A DNA stretch of 64,000 nt from Cycas panzhihuaensis (Eukaryota > Cycadophyta), in contig CM041465.1 of NCBI GenBank assembly GCA_023213395.1, positions 161,269,741 through 161,333,740 of the forward strand, given 5' to 3'. The position numbers and the translations under genes were made by a program. The notes below the pieces were generated by a model. That model made no database searches and was not told the DNA's origin. It worked only from the letters and a program-made list of their open reading frames with translations. Positions within the stretch are counted from its first letter, which is position 1. The number at the start of each line of letters is the position of its first letter. Positions 47,045 to 58,835 of the stretch are shown one piece after another.

Positions 47045-47910
47045 AATATGCTCTATATCAAGAAATAAACTTTAATACACATCAAACAACACCAAAATGA
47101 TTATCGTTTAGATAAAAATACACCCTTGTGTCCTCTTCTAGCTCAGGGGTAATCTCTAGAGGGCACCAAACACTGATTATGCATGTATTAAGTGAGTCAC
47201 TAACTATTCTCCCCTCATAAATGGCCATAAAATACACTTAAATGAACTTAAAGCAACCCTTGAGATACTTAAAAAATACTCCAATAGTGCAAGTTCTTCA
47301 AAGTCAAAAACACAAAAAGGCTTCTCAATCCATACTCAAAATGGGCCAAGAATTCTCCAAATATATACAAAGAACTTTATACCATATAATAATATGATAA
47401 ATCAATGGTATAAAGGAATCTTTTTATAATGTTCCATTGAGGAGAATATATCAAAAGGTATATTCTTTAAGTTGCGACTTTTTCCAAAACTCCATGTCTC
47501 ATCACTTAACCCACATGATTGAAATGAAGGGAAAATGGGATATTAAAATATGCTAAGGTTTGATACTTAGTAATATATATATAAAAAATCAAATAAGAAG
47601 TCACACTATATGATAGAGGCAGGCATGACTACTATAAATGGATATGAATAACCCATGGGCCTGTAGAATTTAATTAAGCTAACTCTCAATTACATAAGCT
47701 TGCACTCTTTTTATGGTTGGTACATGGCCTAATTTTAGCCTAGCCACCTCATAGAAGATCCCAACTATGTGGATAAAGGACATAATAGTACAAGTAAGGA
47801 CTACATACTCCAAATTGCCAATGCTAAGAGCTATAGGTATAAACACTTTTAATACAACTAGTAAACAATCTATATAGTGCCTAGCCTTCTTTTAAAACAC
47901 GCCCAATCAA
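47045..47910. other. Non-coding stretch right of copia F
   Basis: Expected place for the leader and 5' LTR of F. No LTR matching 22655-23066 could be placed. TGCTAAGGTTTGATACTTAG at 47551 faintly resembles the F LTR end but lacks an adjoining PBS. No coding signal. Confidence 0.4.
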
Positions 47911-48549
47911 CTCTCAAACATGCCCAACCACCTTAATAAACATCTAGCCAGCCTTAATACAACTATTCTAAGCTCAAATCATGCACACAAGTCTCTAATA
48001 TTCTCATAAATATAAAAAAACTTTAATGAAATAACCTTCTACTACTGTGACTCATTCTAGCACTTATATTTAGATAGAAAACCACTAATATAAGATCCAA
48101 TCACATCCACAAGTGCTAAGAATGGGTTTGATAACAAGTAGTACCTAAAAACATGCTTATTTCATTGATTTTTTATGATGTTTTAATGAGAAGTATAATG
48201 GACTTATATGTACACAAATGTGGTTGTCCTCAATGTCACTAAATCACCATCAATGCATTATATACTAGCTTGAATGACCCCTATAGATCATCAACCTACT
48301 TTGAATGGCCCCCAATAAGCCAAACTTAAACCATAAATATGGCCTTCATGCCTAACTCTCAAACATGCCCAACCATCTTAATAAACACTCGGCCAGCCTT
48401 AATACAACTATTCTAAGCTCAAATCATGCACACAAGTCTCTAATATTCTTACAAATATAAAAAAACTTTAATGAAATAGCCTTCTACTACTGTGAACTCA
48501 TTCTAGCACTTATATTCATATAGAAAACCACCAATAAAAGATCCAATGA
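47911..48549. repeat. Direct duplication with 445-bp spacing
   Basis: A segment of about 195 bp (47911-48105) recurs at 48356-48549 with few differences: CTCTCAAACATGCCCAACCA, CAGCCTTAATACAACTATTC and CTTCTACTACTGTGA are in both. The 250 bp between them are not repeated. This could be two LTR fragments or a local tandem duplication. No PBS or PPT decides it. Confidence 0.8.
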
Positions 48550-49950
48550 TTATTATTAGGAACTTTTATGTGTGGTTTACCTCCCCTAGGAGAAGTACCT
48601 ATGGGTAATTTATGCTTCTTATTCTCTTTGGTTTCTTTTACTTGATGCATTTTGTTTGTTCATTAATTGGTGATTAACTAGTTAGTAGTTAGAGCTTCCT
48701 TCTTAATACATACTTTAGAAGGACATCTCTCTTTCATTTAAAAAGAAGCCAAGGGTCTATTAAGTTATTCTTGTGATGCCCTAACCCACTAAACTAGCCA
48801 CTATTTCCCAACTCAATGTGCCTAACCAACTAGTCACTACTCTTTGTAATAACCCTCCTAGTTATTACTATGCTCTGTTACCAATTGTCTCATGCCTATC
48901 AACCTTAACAAACTTACCTATAGGTGCAATTAAAACATATGATGATGCATAAAGTTTTATGTAATTATAGCAACTAGTTGCATACCTAGACTTGAGTTTA
49001 TGAAGGCTTCTTTAATGAGTGTAATGCACAGTGGAATAAAACACTCAAGGATATGTGTAAACTAAAATTATGAAGATGCTTAACATGTATAAATAGAAAT
49101 GTTTATTTTCTTCACCCAAGAGTCATATATGATCACAAATAATTATAACCAAGAAAGTCTATATCATTATATATAATGTCTAATAGCATGAAGTCAAAAT
49201 TCTATATTATGATAAGGAAGTGAAGTTAGCCAAGCATATTACAACTAAAGGATTCTTCCATCTAGCCAATCATAATCCCATAAAGGAAAAAGTCCCCATG
49301 CTAGAGTAGATGATATGAATATAGAAGTATTAGTTTCTTCACTCTTCACTTAGCCCTTACCTAAGTTTTCCTACCAATGGTAGTCTCATGACCTATTTTT
49401 ACTTCAATTCTTATAATAAGGAAGTTGTCTCAAGCTATTATTATTGCATGTAAGTATACCCATGCTTAAATTTATCACATATAAACATGCACTTATTCTT
49501 AACCCTTGCTTGTTCATTCTAATAAACTAGTAATATCAAGTCACTTAGGGATCCCTCTAAAACCAATATCAAAGGACTAACTTATTATGCCACTCATCCA
49601 TGGGTGTAACTAGGAACTAAGGTGAGTAACTAACTATAACCATTATCTACAAATAAATAACATGTGCAACAACTAATTTAACACCATATAATATAGTTTA
49701 GGGAGACAAACTAACTCAATCGATTTTGGAGAGTAGGAGAGCACCTAACTTAATCCCACCTTATAACGCATCCTTCACCCCTAATAATAGGAGTCTAAGG
49801 AGATTAGAAATGTGACTCACCCTCAAGATTCTAATATACCTAAAGTATACCTCTTTTTATAATCATATAAACTCTAGGATTCAACTTATAACAAGTTCCC
49901 CTTCTAAAATCTAGTGGAATAACCAACTCAGCACCATGTAAATGGAGAAC
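48550..49950. other. Non-coding stretch
   Basis: AT-rich, stops in all frames. One AGGGAGACAAACTAACTCAAT word (about 49700) is related to the 41-bp array that follows. Nothing else recognised. Confidence 0.4.
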
Positions 49951-49952
49951 TT

Positions 49953-50075
49953 AGGGAGAGCAACCTACTTAATCCCTACTCAAATAAAAATCAAGGGAGA
50001 GAAATTGACTTAATCCATGCTCACATAATAATTGAGGGAGAGCATCCCACTAAATCCCCACTCAATAATGTCCTT
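49953..50075. repeat. Short tandem array, 41 bp x3
   Basis: AGGGAGAG-initiated units begin at 49953, 49994 and 50035, each continuing with an ACTTAATCC-like word and ending with a CTCA or CTCAATA word. Confidence 0.8.
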
Positions 50076-50084
50076 CATTTTCCT

Positions 50085-50370
50085 TGATTGACTTAACTCT
50101 AACTACTTGAGCTATCCTTCATCCTCGACTCTATTTGTTCTCTCTTTATCTTGGCTAAATCACTCACCTTTATCTACTTGAGTTGTCCTCCATCCTTGAC
50201 TTTATATGTCCTCTCCTTTCCTTGACTAACTCACCTAACTTTGTCTACTTAAATTATCCTCCATTCTTAACTCTCTTAATCTTCTCCTTTCCTTGATTGA
50301 TTCATTCATCTCTTTCTACTAGAATTATTCTCCATCCTCAACTATATTTATCTTCTTCTAGTTAATCTCT
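50085..50370. repeat. Tandem array, 71 bp x4
   Basis: The word CTACTTGAGCTATCC and its variants begin at 50103, 50174, 50245 and 50316, exactly 71 bp apart. Each is followed by a CATCCT-x-GACT word and a CTCTCCTTTCCTTGA word. Units differ at roughly a fifth of positions. Possibly part of an LTR or leader of a large Ty3 element. Confidence 0.88.
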
Positions 50371-52499
50371 CTTTGCCCTTATATTCCTTCTTTATTTTTC
50401 ATCGAACTACCTCTCCATGTTGGGTGCACATCATGGGGCTTAATGGCTTTAACCATGCATGTAATAGTTGCAAAGAATCATTTATAGTTATTATTATTCC
50501 AGAATAATTATCTATTAACCACTACTACCACTTTCACCATTATGCCCTTATAAGAAACCTTTAGGTGGGCCGTACCTACATAGGTGCATAGAGGATTTCA
50601 ACACATTTTTAACAAGATCAATTTCATTGAATTCTATTAACTAAATAAAGAGTTATAAATAAAAATATGAAAGGATATCATTTTTTTCTTTCCTATAGGC
50701 CCTCTTCCCATGTCAACCTTCTTGTTATCTCCTCCCTCATGAGTTCTTTTTTTTTTTTTTTCTTGAAAAGGCCTCTCTAAGTAGGACTTTTTCTTGGGTG
50801 GAGTGGGGGAATTTTTTATATAAATCTTTTCCTACATCTACCTTTTTTACATATAGCTTGCCTATGAGTTCCTCCTAAAAAAGTCATTCTGTCATTCCAA
50901 GTAGGACTCTTTCTCATAGAGCATTTCACTTTCTTACATTTTCCTTTCTTGTATGTAGCTTGAATATGAGTCTCTTCTTATAATTCCTTTCCAATTAGGA
51001 CTCCTCCTCACAAGGGAGTTAATATTTCCTATGTTTGCCTTACCTGCTCTTGACTTTCATGTGTGTGTTCTAATTCTTTATGTGGTGAAGTTTAAAATTT
51101 AAAATACCATAACTATTTTATATAATTTATATTTTATAACTTCAACCACTTATTGGAAAGCTCTTAATGCCCTCCTTGATGTAGATGAAGTCTTAAATTC
51201 CATTTCTTTAGTATGCAAAAGATAATCACTATAGATTAGGGCCTTTAAGCTCAATTAATGCCCACTTGAAAGTGCCCCTTTTGAGTCTCCAAATTTACAC
51301 CTATTACTACCCCAACTAAACCTACCATCATGCTCTTCTTTTATTCATGTCATATGCTCCCCATGTCTTTAAAAGTAACATAGTTAGCTTTTGTATTATA
51401 CAAGCCATAATAAAATAATATTATATCATGTAGGGTGCTAGCATGAAAATCTATAACCTTGCTATTAAATTATAAAATATCCTAACTACCTATTCTAGAA
51501 TAGAAAATAATACATGCTAACACTTAGTGGAATATCAAATAACTTCCACTTTTTGAGGATGAATAAGAAAGTAACATTGTTACACCCTCATACTTGGCAA
51601 AGCATAAAATAACTTCCATATTACATAGGGTGAACAATAAACAAAAAGGAAATAAACTACATTAATATAACTATAAAGAAGATTAGGAAGGTAAAGGAAA
51701 TAGGGAAGAAGAAGAAGATTGTTGTTAATGATCCACCAAAAAGAAGTGGAAATATTTAACTATATATTAGTTAACCCAGGGTTTGGTCCTTATAGTTTTC
51801 CCTTAGTTACCTTAAGAAGGATCCTTCCTCTTGTCTAAGGTTCAAAGGAGGCATGCCATGACTGAATCACTCTAACAACCATATTGAGGAGTTGTTAGAA
51901 CTTCTTAGTTATAGTCATTCATTCACACTTCTTAAGTTCCATATTGATATACACTCATTTTACTCACCTCAATTCACCTCTCAATCCTAGGTGGGTGATA
52001 TTTACATATTCCATTCTCTCTTTCGTTCCACCTCTTCCATGGACACCTTCCATATTTCATTGCTTAGGTGATCTAAGATGCTTCAATCCCTTCCTCCTAA
52101 GGGTTCTTTATCACCTTCTTAAGAAGCTACCTTTATGATCTAAGAGGGTTATGAGACTAGTATTATAGATTCTATCACCACCCTACTTATAACTTAGGAC
52201 ATAACTTGGAACCTATTCAAATTTATAGAAGATCCTAACCTTTATGAGATCCCTAGTGTTGATCCAAATAACTCAGCTTGGAATTTGTCCTTGATTGATA
52301 GTCCTATGTCATCATATAATTCTTATATAGACCATCAAGCACCTATCACATAGTTTAACTAAGGAGTGTCCATGTTTATTCCTACTTCATCCCCTGCATA
52401 TACCTTTAAGTAGTTCCAAATTTAAACACCTTAAACAATGCCTAGTCATACATCATTTACAAGAGAAAATAGGGCACATACCTACTATATATATCATCC
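50371..52499. other. Non-coding stretch before the Ty3 gag
   Basis: Contains a T-run at about 50748-50761 and several pyrimidine-rich patches. No clear LTR end or PBS. May include the leader of the Ty3 element whose gag starts near 52500. The 64-codon frame at 51944-52138 resembles nothing known. Confidence 0.4.
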
Positions 52500-53660
52500 T
52501 TTAGTATTAATCTTAATGATTGCACCTAATTTATTTATCTTGAGTCCACATTTATTCAATAACCTATAGCCCTACCAAAGACCTCCTAGTTGGACCCTTA
52601 ATAGGAGCCCATGTCCACCCATCATTATACAAGGATAAGGGCCTTGTATCCATATGCATATACCCTTCCTTTTCCACCAAGTAGTGTTGGCCAATTAATT
52701 GGGACTAGACATCGTGCTTAGGGTAATCCATTAATTCACATTCTATAGATACCTATCACTTCCATGCAACCTCCTCCCACTTAACCATGACCATATATCC
52801 ATCCCTTATAGTCATATTATAAGCCTATGACATATCAACATATGTCTATTATGCATAATGCAAGATAATAAGATTTGTATACATATGCCACCTAGTTATG
52901 ACAAAACCTAATATCTTCATATGCTTTAGCACCTACACCTATGTAGAAGGGTTATTTGATCCAACTAGTTAGTTCTAGACCATATGTATCACCTGCATCC
53001 CAATACTTGAGAGACTTTACTCCTTAAGAGGTAGTTCCTTTATACCCTACTTCAGGTCTTAACCTTTATATTTTAGGATAACATCCATCCTATCTTTTAT
53101 ACCTTGCCTATAGCAAGGTGGCTAGAGATCCTACCAAATGCAACTTACCTCTTAAATGTTTGCCCCATTAAGGGTAAGGAGGTCCTACATTGATTATAAG
53201 AGGAGTCCCTTTTCCCAAGAGGTTCTTCTTTCTCCCTTATTACCTTTTATCCTAAACTTGTGTAAGTTCACAAGGGAATCTACCCAAGACCTAGCCACAC
53301 ATGTCCAAGCTTTTGCATTAGCATGTACTAACTACCTCCTATATAACTACATTATAATGAGTTTGTTTCCCAAGACTCTTCAAGGAAATGCCTTAAACTA
53401 GTCTTATGGGCTAAATCCAATATGAATTTTCTCATTTCAATAATTGGTTTATACTTTCAAAGGCTACTTCAATGTAGCTAGACCCTTTAATACTGGCATA
53501 AAGGCCCTACTTTCCTTCAATAAGGGGGTGATAAATCATCTCATGACTTCGTGTATCATTTCCAAGGCTTCATCCATTCTTGCTAAGCCCCCTAGATAAT
53601 CATTTACTTTTAAATATATTTTACCAATACCATAGGACCTCAAGTTTATTTTAAGGATAT
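52500..53660 (+). pseudogene. gag: Ty3/gypsy gag remnant (element L)
   Basis: A Pro-rich N-terminal part (around 52600-53100) is followed by the gag domain: KFTRESTQDLATHVQAFALA at about 53265-53320, IIMSLFPKTLQGNALN at 53352-53399, and, after a stop at the expected Trp, LVYTFKGYFNVARPF at about 53445-53490 and HLMTSCIISKASSI near 53540-53580. The pattern F-P-x-x-L-x-G-x-A-x-x-W-Y is that of plant Ty3 gag. The frame 53156-53401 is open. The remainder has stops, and the sequence is cut at 53668 by copia I. No downstream pol of this element is seen in the window. Confidence 0.77.
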
Positions 53661-53668
53661 TAAATTAG

Positions 53669-54279
53669 TATTAAGAATACTATGTCCCAATAACTAGAAA
53701 CCACCACTAAGATCTAAACTATTTTGTAATTAGTTATAGGAATTGAAACCAAAATTTAACATGTAAGTTCTAAAACTAGAGATAATATAATAAATAAATC
53801 AGAAAGCTAAAGCATCATATATACACCAAATATAACATGGTAAAACCCTAACAGTGTGTTAGGGAAACATCCACATAGAAAATATATCAATCTTTATTAT
53901 CTAAGAATGGAGAAATATACATAATCTACAGTAGAATGCTCACAACAATAACAACCAACTACCTCTTCTCAATATAGTACATCTAATATATCGAATACCA
54001 TCAACATAATAATAAAAACATCCTAAATCGGGCTATATAAGAGAGTTATAGAAGGCACAAATCTTGACCATTAAATCTAGGGTATTTTTAATAAATGACC
54101 CCAATTCTCTTTACAATTTAATATATCTTATAGCACTAGTTTTTTGGGTCAGGGGATACCACCCTTGAACCCCTATTTGTGGTAGGTAGGGTTATGGCAT
54201 CCCCTGGCCAAGGGGAGGTCCCACCCCCCTTGGATCCCCCTTTGAAAGTTTAGAGGGAAACTGCACTACCAACCTATCA
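53669..54279 (-). repeat. 3' LTR of copia I (611 bp)
   Basis: Plus-strand ends TATTAAGAATAC (TG decayed) and AACCTATCA. Matches 58006-58488 except for 111 extra bases (54110-54220) that include a GC-rich patch with GGGGATACCACCC and GGCATCCCCTGGCCAAGGGG. Confidence 0.87.
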
Positions 54280-54352
54280 AAAATTTTACCTCCAAAATAT
54301 TGTTGTCACATCCTTGATAATAATTTACATGATACCTTTCTTGGATCATTCA

Positions 54353-55880
54353 TTACCTTTTATGTAAGTTAAGAGAGTTTAAGCATAATTTAAACTTCTC
54401 TAATAATACTAGTTTTATGAACATGTCAGTATAATTCTATTTTGTGTTAACTTTCTCAAGTGCCACTCCATCTGCTTCCACAACTTGTCTAACAAAATGG
54501 TACTTAAGAGCAATATGCTTTGTCATACTATGATAATCTAGATTCTTTGCTAAGTAAATGATATTTTGACTGTCACAAAATACCTTTATCTCTTCCTATT
54601 TGCTTCCAAGATCAACCAATAGACCCTACAACTAGATTACTTCCTTATAAGCATATGCTATAGTAACATATTCTAGCTCTATAGTCGATAATATAATTAT
54701 ACTCTACAATTTTGACATCTAACTAATTGGACCATTTGTAAGAGTAAATAGATAACCCAAAGTAGACCTTCTCTTATCTAAATCTCCTGCAAGTCTGCAT
54801 CAACATATCTATAAACCTATACCACCAAAGGTGATACAATAATCACTTATGCCCCTCAAATATTGAAGCACCCATTTCACTACTGTCTAATGTTCCTTTC
54901 TTGGATTTGCCATAAACCTGCTAACTACACTGACTACATGTAAAATGTTAGGTCTTATATATACCATGGCATACATCAAACTTCCTACTACACTAGTATA
55001 AGGTACATAAGATAGATAATCCTTTTCTTCTTTACTACTAGGACTCATACTTGAAGAAAGCTTGAAATAGAAAGCCAATGAGATACTAACTAGTTTCATA
55101 TTTGCCATACCAAATCTAGTTAGTACCTTCTCTATATATTTCTATTGTGATAACTATAGTTTATCATTTTTCTTATCCCTATGTATCTCCATGCCTAAGA
55201 TTTATTTTACAGCTCCTAGATCCTTTATATCAAAATCCCTAGCTAATTAAGCCTTTAACTTGTTGATTTTTACCATACTCTTGCTTGCAATTAGTATGTC
55301 ATTAACATATAATACCAAGATAATGAATAAGCTATTGTCTAAGAATTTAAAGTAAACATAATGATTATACTCATTTCTTTTGAAATTTTAGCTCTCTATG
55401 AAGGCATCAAACTTCTTGTACCATTGCCTAAGTGATTACTTTAGGCCATACAATGATTTCTTAAGCCTATAAACAAGTCTTTTCCTACCATCCTATACAA
55501 ACCCTTTTGGCTGAACCATATAGATCTCCTCATCTAAATCTCCATGTAGAAAAGTTATTTTTACATCTAAGTACTTCAACTCCAAATCAAGAGAATCTAC
55601 TAATACTAACAAAAGATAAATTGAAATAAGTTTAATAATTGGTGAAAATATCTCATGAAAATCAATATTTGCTTTCTATGTAAAGCCTTAGCCACCAGTC
55701 TTGTCTTATTTTTGTTAACCTTTCTATCCATATGTATTTTATTCTTTAAAACCCACCTATATCCAATAGTCTTTCTACTATGTGGAAGTTCTACCAAGTC
55801 CTATGAATTATTTTTCTTCAAAGTATCTATAGCCCTCTTCCACTTCTCACCATAGATATCATCTACTACTTCCTGATAGC
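54353..55880 (-). pseudogene. pol: Copia I RT and RNase H
   Basis: RT starts with VELPHSRKTIGYRWVLKNKI (55797-55735). The core follows in other frames: LELKYLDVKTTFLHGDLDEE, then a LKKSLYGLKQ motif near 55470. The active site at the complement of 55298-55309 reads Y-V-N-D instead of Y-V-D-D, so the catalytic Asp is lost. Then FDIKDLGA and the open 54887-55108 stretch (VVGSLMYAMVYIRPNILHVV). RNase H ends with FCDSQ, DYHSMTKHIALKYHFVRQVV and a decayed D-M-F-I-K before the stop at 54353-54355. Numerous stops and shifts. Confidence 0.88.
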
Positions 55881-56103
55881 ATGTAAGCTCACCATTATTA
55901 GAAATCAAAGCAATAGAAATAGAAGGGTTGTACCTATTAGGTGAATGACTAACTTGTGTATATCTTTTAATAATTCATGGAGGAGTATCCACATACTCCT
56001 CTAAATCTATTGTAGATTCATCTTCATAAAGCTCTTCTTACTTTTCTGTTTTTAAAGATGGTTGGGTCTCAAGCTTAACCTATTGATGTTTATATTTATG
56101 CTC

Positions 56104-56382
56104 CTATTTTACTTTAACCTCTATATTATCTAATTTTATAAAAGGAGATTTATCAAACACAACATCTCTGTTCATAGTGATTTTATGGGTAGTAGGATCC
56201 CACAACCTATATCCCTTTACACCATCTTTATCACCATAACCAACAAAGATACAACTCTTGGATTTCAAGTCTAACTTTAAATATTGACTATTATTAGTTA
56301 AGGAATAATCATCATAACCAAAATATTTTAGATTTAAATTTTTATAAATGCTATATTTTTGGAAAGTAGTGTAGACTCCACT
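56104..56382 (-). pseudogene. Copia I integrase C-terminal part
   Basis: An open frame that includes KLDLKSKSCIFVGYGDKDGV, KGYRLWDPTTHKITMNRDVV and FDKSP, the usual end of a copia integrase. It begins right after an LTR fragment (56383 upwards): in the element's sense the LTR end and AG-TGG are followed by AGTCTAC. TGG would be both the first PBS bases and a Trp codon of integrase. Confidence 0.87.
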
Positions 56383-56526
56383 TATTAAGAAAAGTAGGTC
56401 CCAACAACCAGAAATAGCCACTAAGATCTAAACTAGTTTGTAACTAGTTATAAGAATTGAAACCAAAATTTAACATGCAAGTTCTTAAATAAGATATAAT
56501 ATAATAAATAAATCATAAAGCTACAA
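56383..56526 (-). repeat. LTR fragment inside the integrase gene of copia I
   Basis: Aligns with the start of the plus-strand LTR reading (53669-53812 and 58006-58150): GATCTAAACTAGTTTGTAACTAG and AACCAAAATTTAACATGCAAG are near-identical. It covers about 144 bp at the 3' end of the LTR and has the same orientation as the whole element. The integrase catalytic core is missing at this point. Confidence 0.9.
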
Positions 56527-56531
56527 GTTAG

Positions 56532-56709
56532 GAAGCAACTTATGATTCATCAGCACCTTAAGTCCTCTCTCACTCATATACCTAAGGCTATGATGCCATA
56601 ACTAAGCTAGATCTTTTGCAGAAGCAACTTATGATTCATCAGCACATTAAGTCCTCTCTCACGCATATACCTAAGTTTCTGATGCCATAACTGAGCTAGA
56701 TCTTCTACA
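56532..56709 (-). repeat. 89-bp tandem duplication in the integrase zinc domain
   Basis: Units 56532-56620 and 56621-56709 differ at about 8 positions. On the minus strand each codes the L-W-H-x-x-L-R-Y-M-R/S-E-R-G-L zinc-domain start. As 89 is not a multiple of three, the second unit is out of frame. Confidence 0.9.
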
Positions 56710-57155
56710 GTCTTTGCTGTTATAGCTGCATGATTAATATCTGTACTTCCTACCAAAATTTAAAGGTTTCCTTTCTTTAATGCTTTCATAATAACCAAGG
56801 TATCTTTTGATACCTTTAAGACTCTTTCATGACCTATGTACTTATAACCACCAGAATCTAGTTCACTCAAGGAATTTAGATTCCTTTTTAAATTATGTAC
56901 ATGTCTAACTTTAGTTAATGTTCTCACTACACCATCAAACATTTTAATTCTGATGCTACAAATGCCTATTATCTTATATGAAACTTCATTTCCCATAAGT
57001 ACATCATCACCATCAAGACATTAGTACAATGAAAACCAACTCCTATATAGGGATGTGTGCTTTGAAGCACCCAAATCTAATAACCAATCATGATGATAAT
57101 GGAAAACATTATAAGAAACCAAGATATCATCATATGTACCTTAATTCAACTCCAC
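56710..57155 (-). pseudogene. Copia I protease remnant
   Basis: The frame 56760-56996 (MGNEVSYKIIGICSIRIKMF, then VVRTLTKVRHVHNLKRNLNS and GHERVLKVSKDTLVIMKALK) is the C-terminal half of protease and the GAG-pre-integrase linker of Tork elements. The catalytic D-T/S-G lies upstream, near 57060-57090, in a degraded stretch. Confidence 0.83.
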
Positions 57156-57917
57156 CTAATTAGCCTCTTTAGTAGGATTTTCCTTTTTCTGGAACTCCTT
57201 CATTTTGTAGAAAGCCTTCTTAAGGTGACTTGTCTTATTACAGTGCCAACATTTAAGCTTACTCTTCTTGCCATTTAACTTTGACCTCAATGTGTCCCTG
57301 AAGCTTTGCTCTCTCTCAATTATTTTTCCCCTTATTATCATAGCTTCTAGTGTGGATGTTTCAAGACTAGACTTCCTCCTCATCTCTTCCATAAGTAAAG
57401 CACTCATAATAGAATCATAGTCTAATTCATCTAGAGTCCTAAAACTAATTGAGATGGCAATATTATCCCAAGATTCTAGTAATGAATATAACAAGGTAAC
57501 TACCTTGTCCTCATCCTCAATCTTAATACCGATGCTAGCCAACTGATAAATAAAAGTATTAAAAATATTTAAATGATTAGAAATTTTTATACCTTCCTTT
57601 ATTCATAATGAGTATAATAGCCTCTTCAAGTAGATTCAATTAATCATTGATTTGGTCATATGCAAGGCCTTCTAACTAGGTCCATAATCCTACTACTGTC
57701 TTCTCCTCTATGATGTTAAATAGAACTTCATCTGCTAAGCATAATTATATTGTACTAAGAGCCCTTTATCCAGATCATCCCATTTGTGATCATCCATCCC
57801 TATGGGTTTCTTCAATCTACCTTCCAAAGTTTTGTATAGTCCATGCTATACGAGAACATCATACACTTTTAGCTTCTATCACTTAAAATTATTCTTGCCA
57901 TTGAATTTACTTTGCAT
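57156..57917 (-). pseudogene. gag: Copia I gag
   Basis: A start MQSKFNGKNNFK is seen at 57917, followed by a stop at the expected Trp. Shifted frames carry VYDVLV and LEGRLKKPIGMDDHKWDDLD. The frame 57156-57542 gives the gag end: EDEDKVVTLLYSLLESWDNI, then LDELDYDSIMSALLMEEMRR. The zinc knuckle CWHCNKTSHLKKAF has Phe for the last Cys. Frames before 57542 are broken. Confidence 0.87.
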
Positions 57918-57990
57918 TCATTAGTTTTTCCATTTGGCATAGAAAAAGTCGATACCAAAACCTTTACAAACTTGCTGCAAAAATAAAAGT

Positions 57991-58003
57991 GGCCCTGATA
58001 CCA
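57991..58003 (-). other. Primer binding site of copia I
   Basis: The complement is TGGTATCAGGGCC, two bases inside the 5' LTR. Confidence 0.9.
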
Positions 58004-58005
58004 CT

Positions 58006-58488
58006 TGTTGAGATATCTAAGTCCCAATAACCAAAAATTACCACCAAGATCTAAACTATTTTACAACTAGTTAGATGAATTGAAACTAAAATTTAACATG
58101 CAAGTTCTTAAACTAGAGATAATATAATAAATAAATCAAAAAACCAAAGCATCATATATACACTAAATATAACATGGTAACACCCTAATAGTATGTTGGG
58201 GAAATATCCATATAGGAAATATAGATCTATATTTTATATAATCTACAATAGAATGCTCACAACAATAATAACCAACTACCTCTTCTCAATATAGTATATC
58301 CAATACATTGAATACCATCAACATAATGAAAAAACACACCCTAAATCTAGCTATATGAGAGAGTCATAGAAGGTATAAATCTTGACTATCAACTCTAGGG
58401 TATTTTTAACGAATGGCCCTAATTCTCCCACCTCACTTGGATCCTCCTATAAAGGTTTAGGGGGGGAAACCATAGTTCTAACCTGTAA
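58006..58488 (-). repeat. 5' LTR of copia I (about 483 bp)
   Basis: Starts TGTTGAGATATC on the plus strand. The right end, AACCTGTAA, is placed by alignment with the 3' LTR. Lacks the 111-bp segment present in the 3' copy. Confidence 0.83.
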
Positions 58489-58835
58489 ATAGAGCTTGTA
58501 CACAAGTTATTAAGATTATATAATAAATTTGATAAATTCTTTGACAAACTTGTGTAATAGGGTATCCATGCTATCAAATAAAATAATAGCTTTATCTCAT
58601 AACAAACTACAAACCCATGAATGGAACAACAGACCAATAGAGCACCAATGGAATGAATGGACAATAGGCTCTATGGAGCCACCTCCTTACATGTCAAAGA
58701 AATTAGGGTCTCACAAAGTAAATTGGATAATTTTCAAACCAAACTTACCTCGTATACCATAGGCACAACTTTCAACACCTCAATGATGGCAAACCTATAA
58801 CAGACTAGATCTAACAAATAAACCTCGCTTCACTT
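58489..58835 (-). other. Leader fragment of element J
   Basis: Lies between copia I and the PBS of J. No gag start is seen. The 77- and 81-codon frames here resemble nothing known. Confidence 0.45.

Larger units (their letters stand above)
53669..58488 (-). mobile_element. Copia I, Tork-like element with rearranged integrase
   Basis: LTRs at 53669-54279 and 58006-58488 on the minus strand, with the PBS (TGGTATCAGGGCC) next to the 5' LTR. Gag, protease, part of integrase, RT and RNase H follow in copia order. Protein motifs (SIRIKMFDGVVRTLT, LKVSKDTLVIMKA, MYAMVYIRPNI) are those of the Tork group. An internal fragment of the LTR (56383-56526) stands where the integrase core should be. The flanks ATTAG (left) and AATAG (right) could be a decayed TSD, but the sequences further out do not match one element. 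Confidence 0.9.

Noticed and set aside
47540-47600. 5' LTR end of copia F at TGCTAAGGTTTGATAC
   Set aside because: Resembles the F LTR end for only about 15 bp and lacks an adjoining primer-binding site.
49953-50370. CRISPR-like array
   Set aside because: Units are diverged and contiguous, with no conserved repeat plus unique spacer pattern, and the context is a eukaryotic repeat region.
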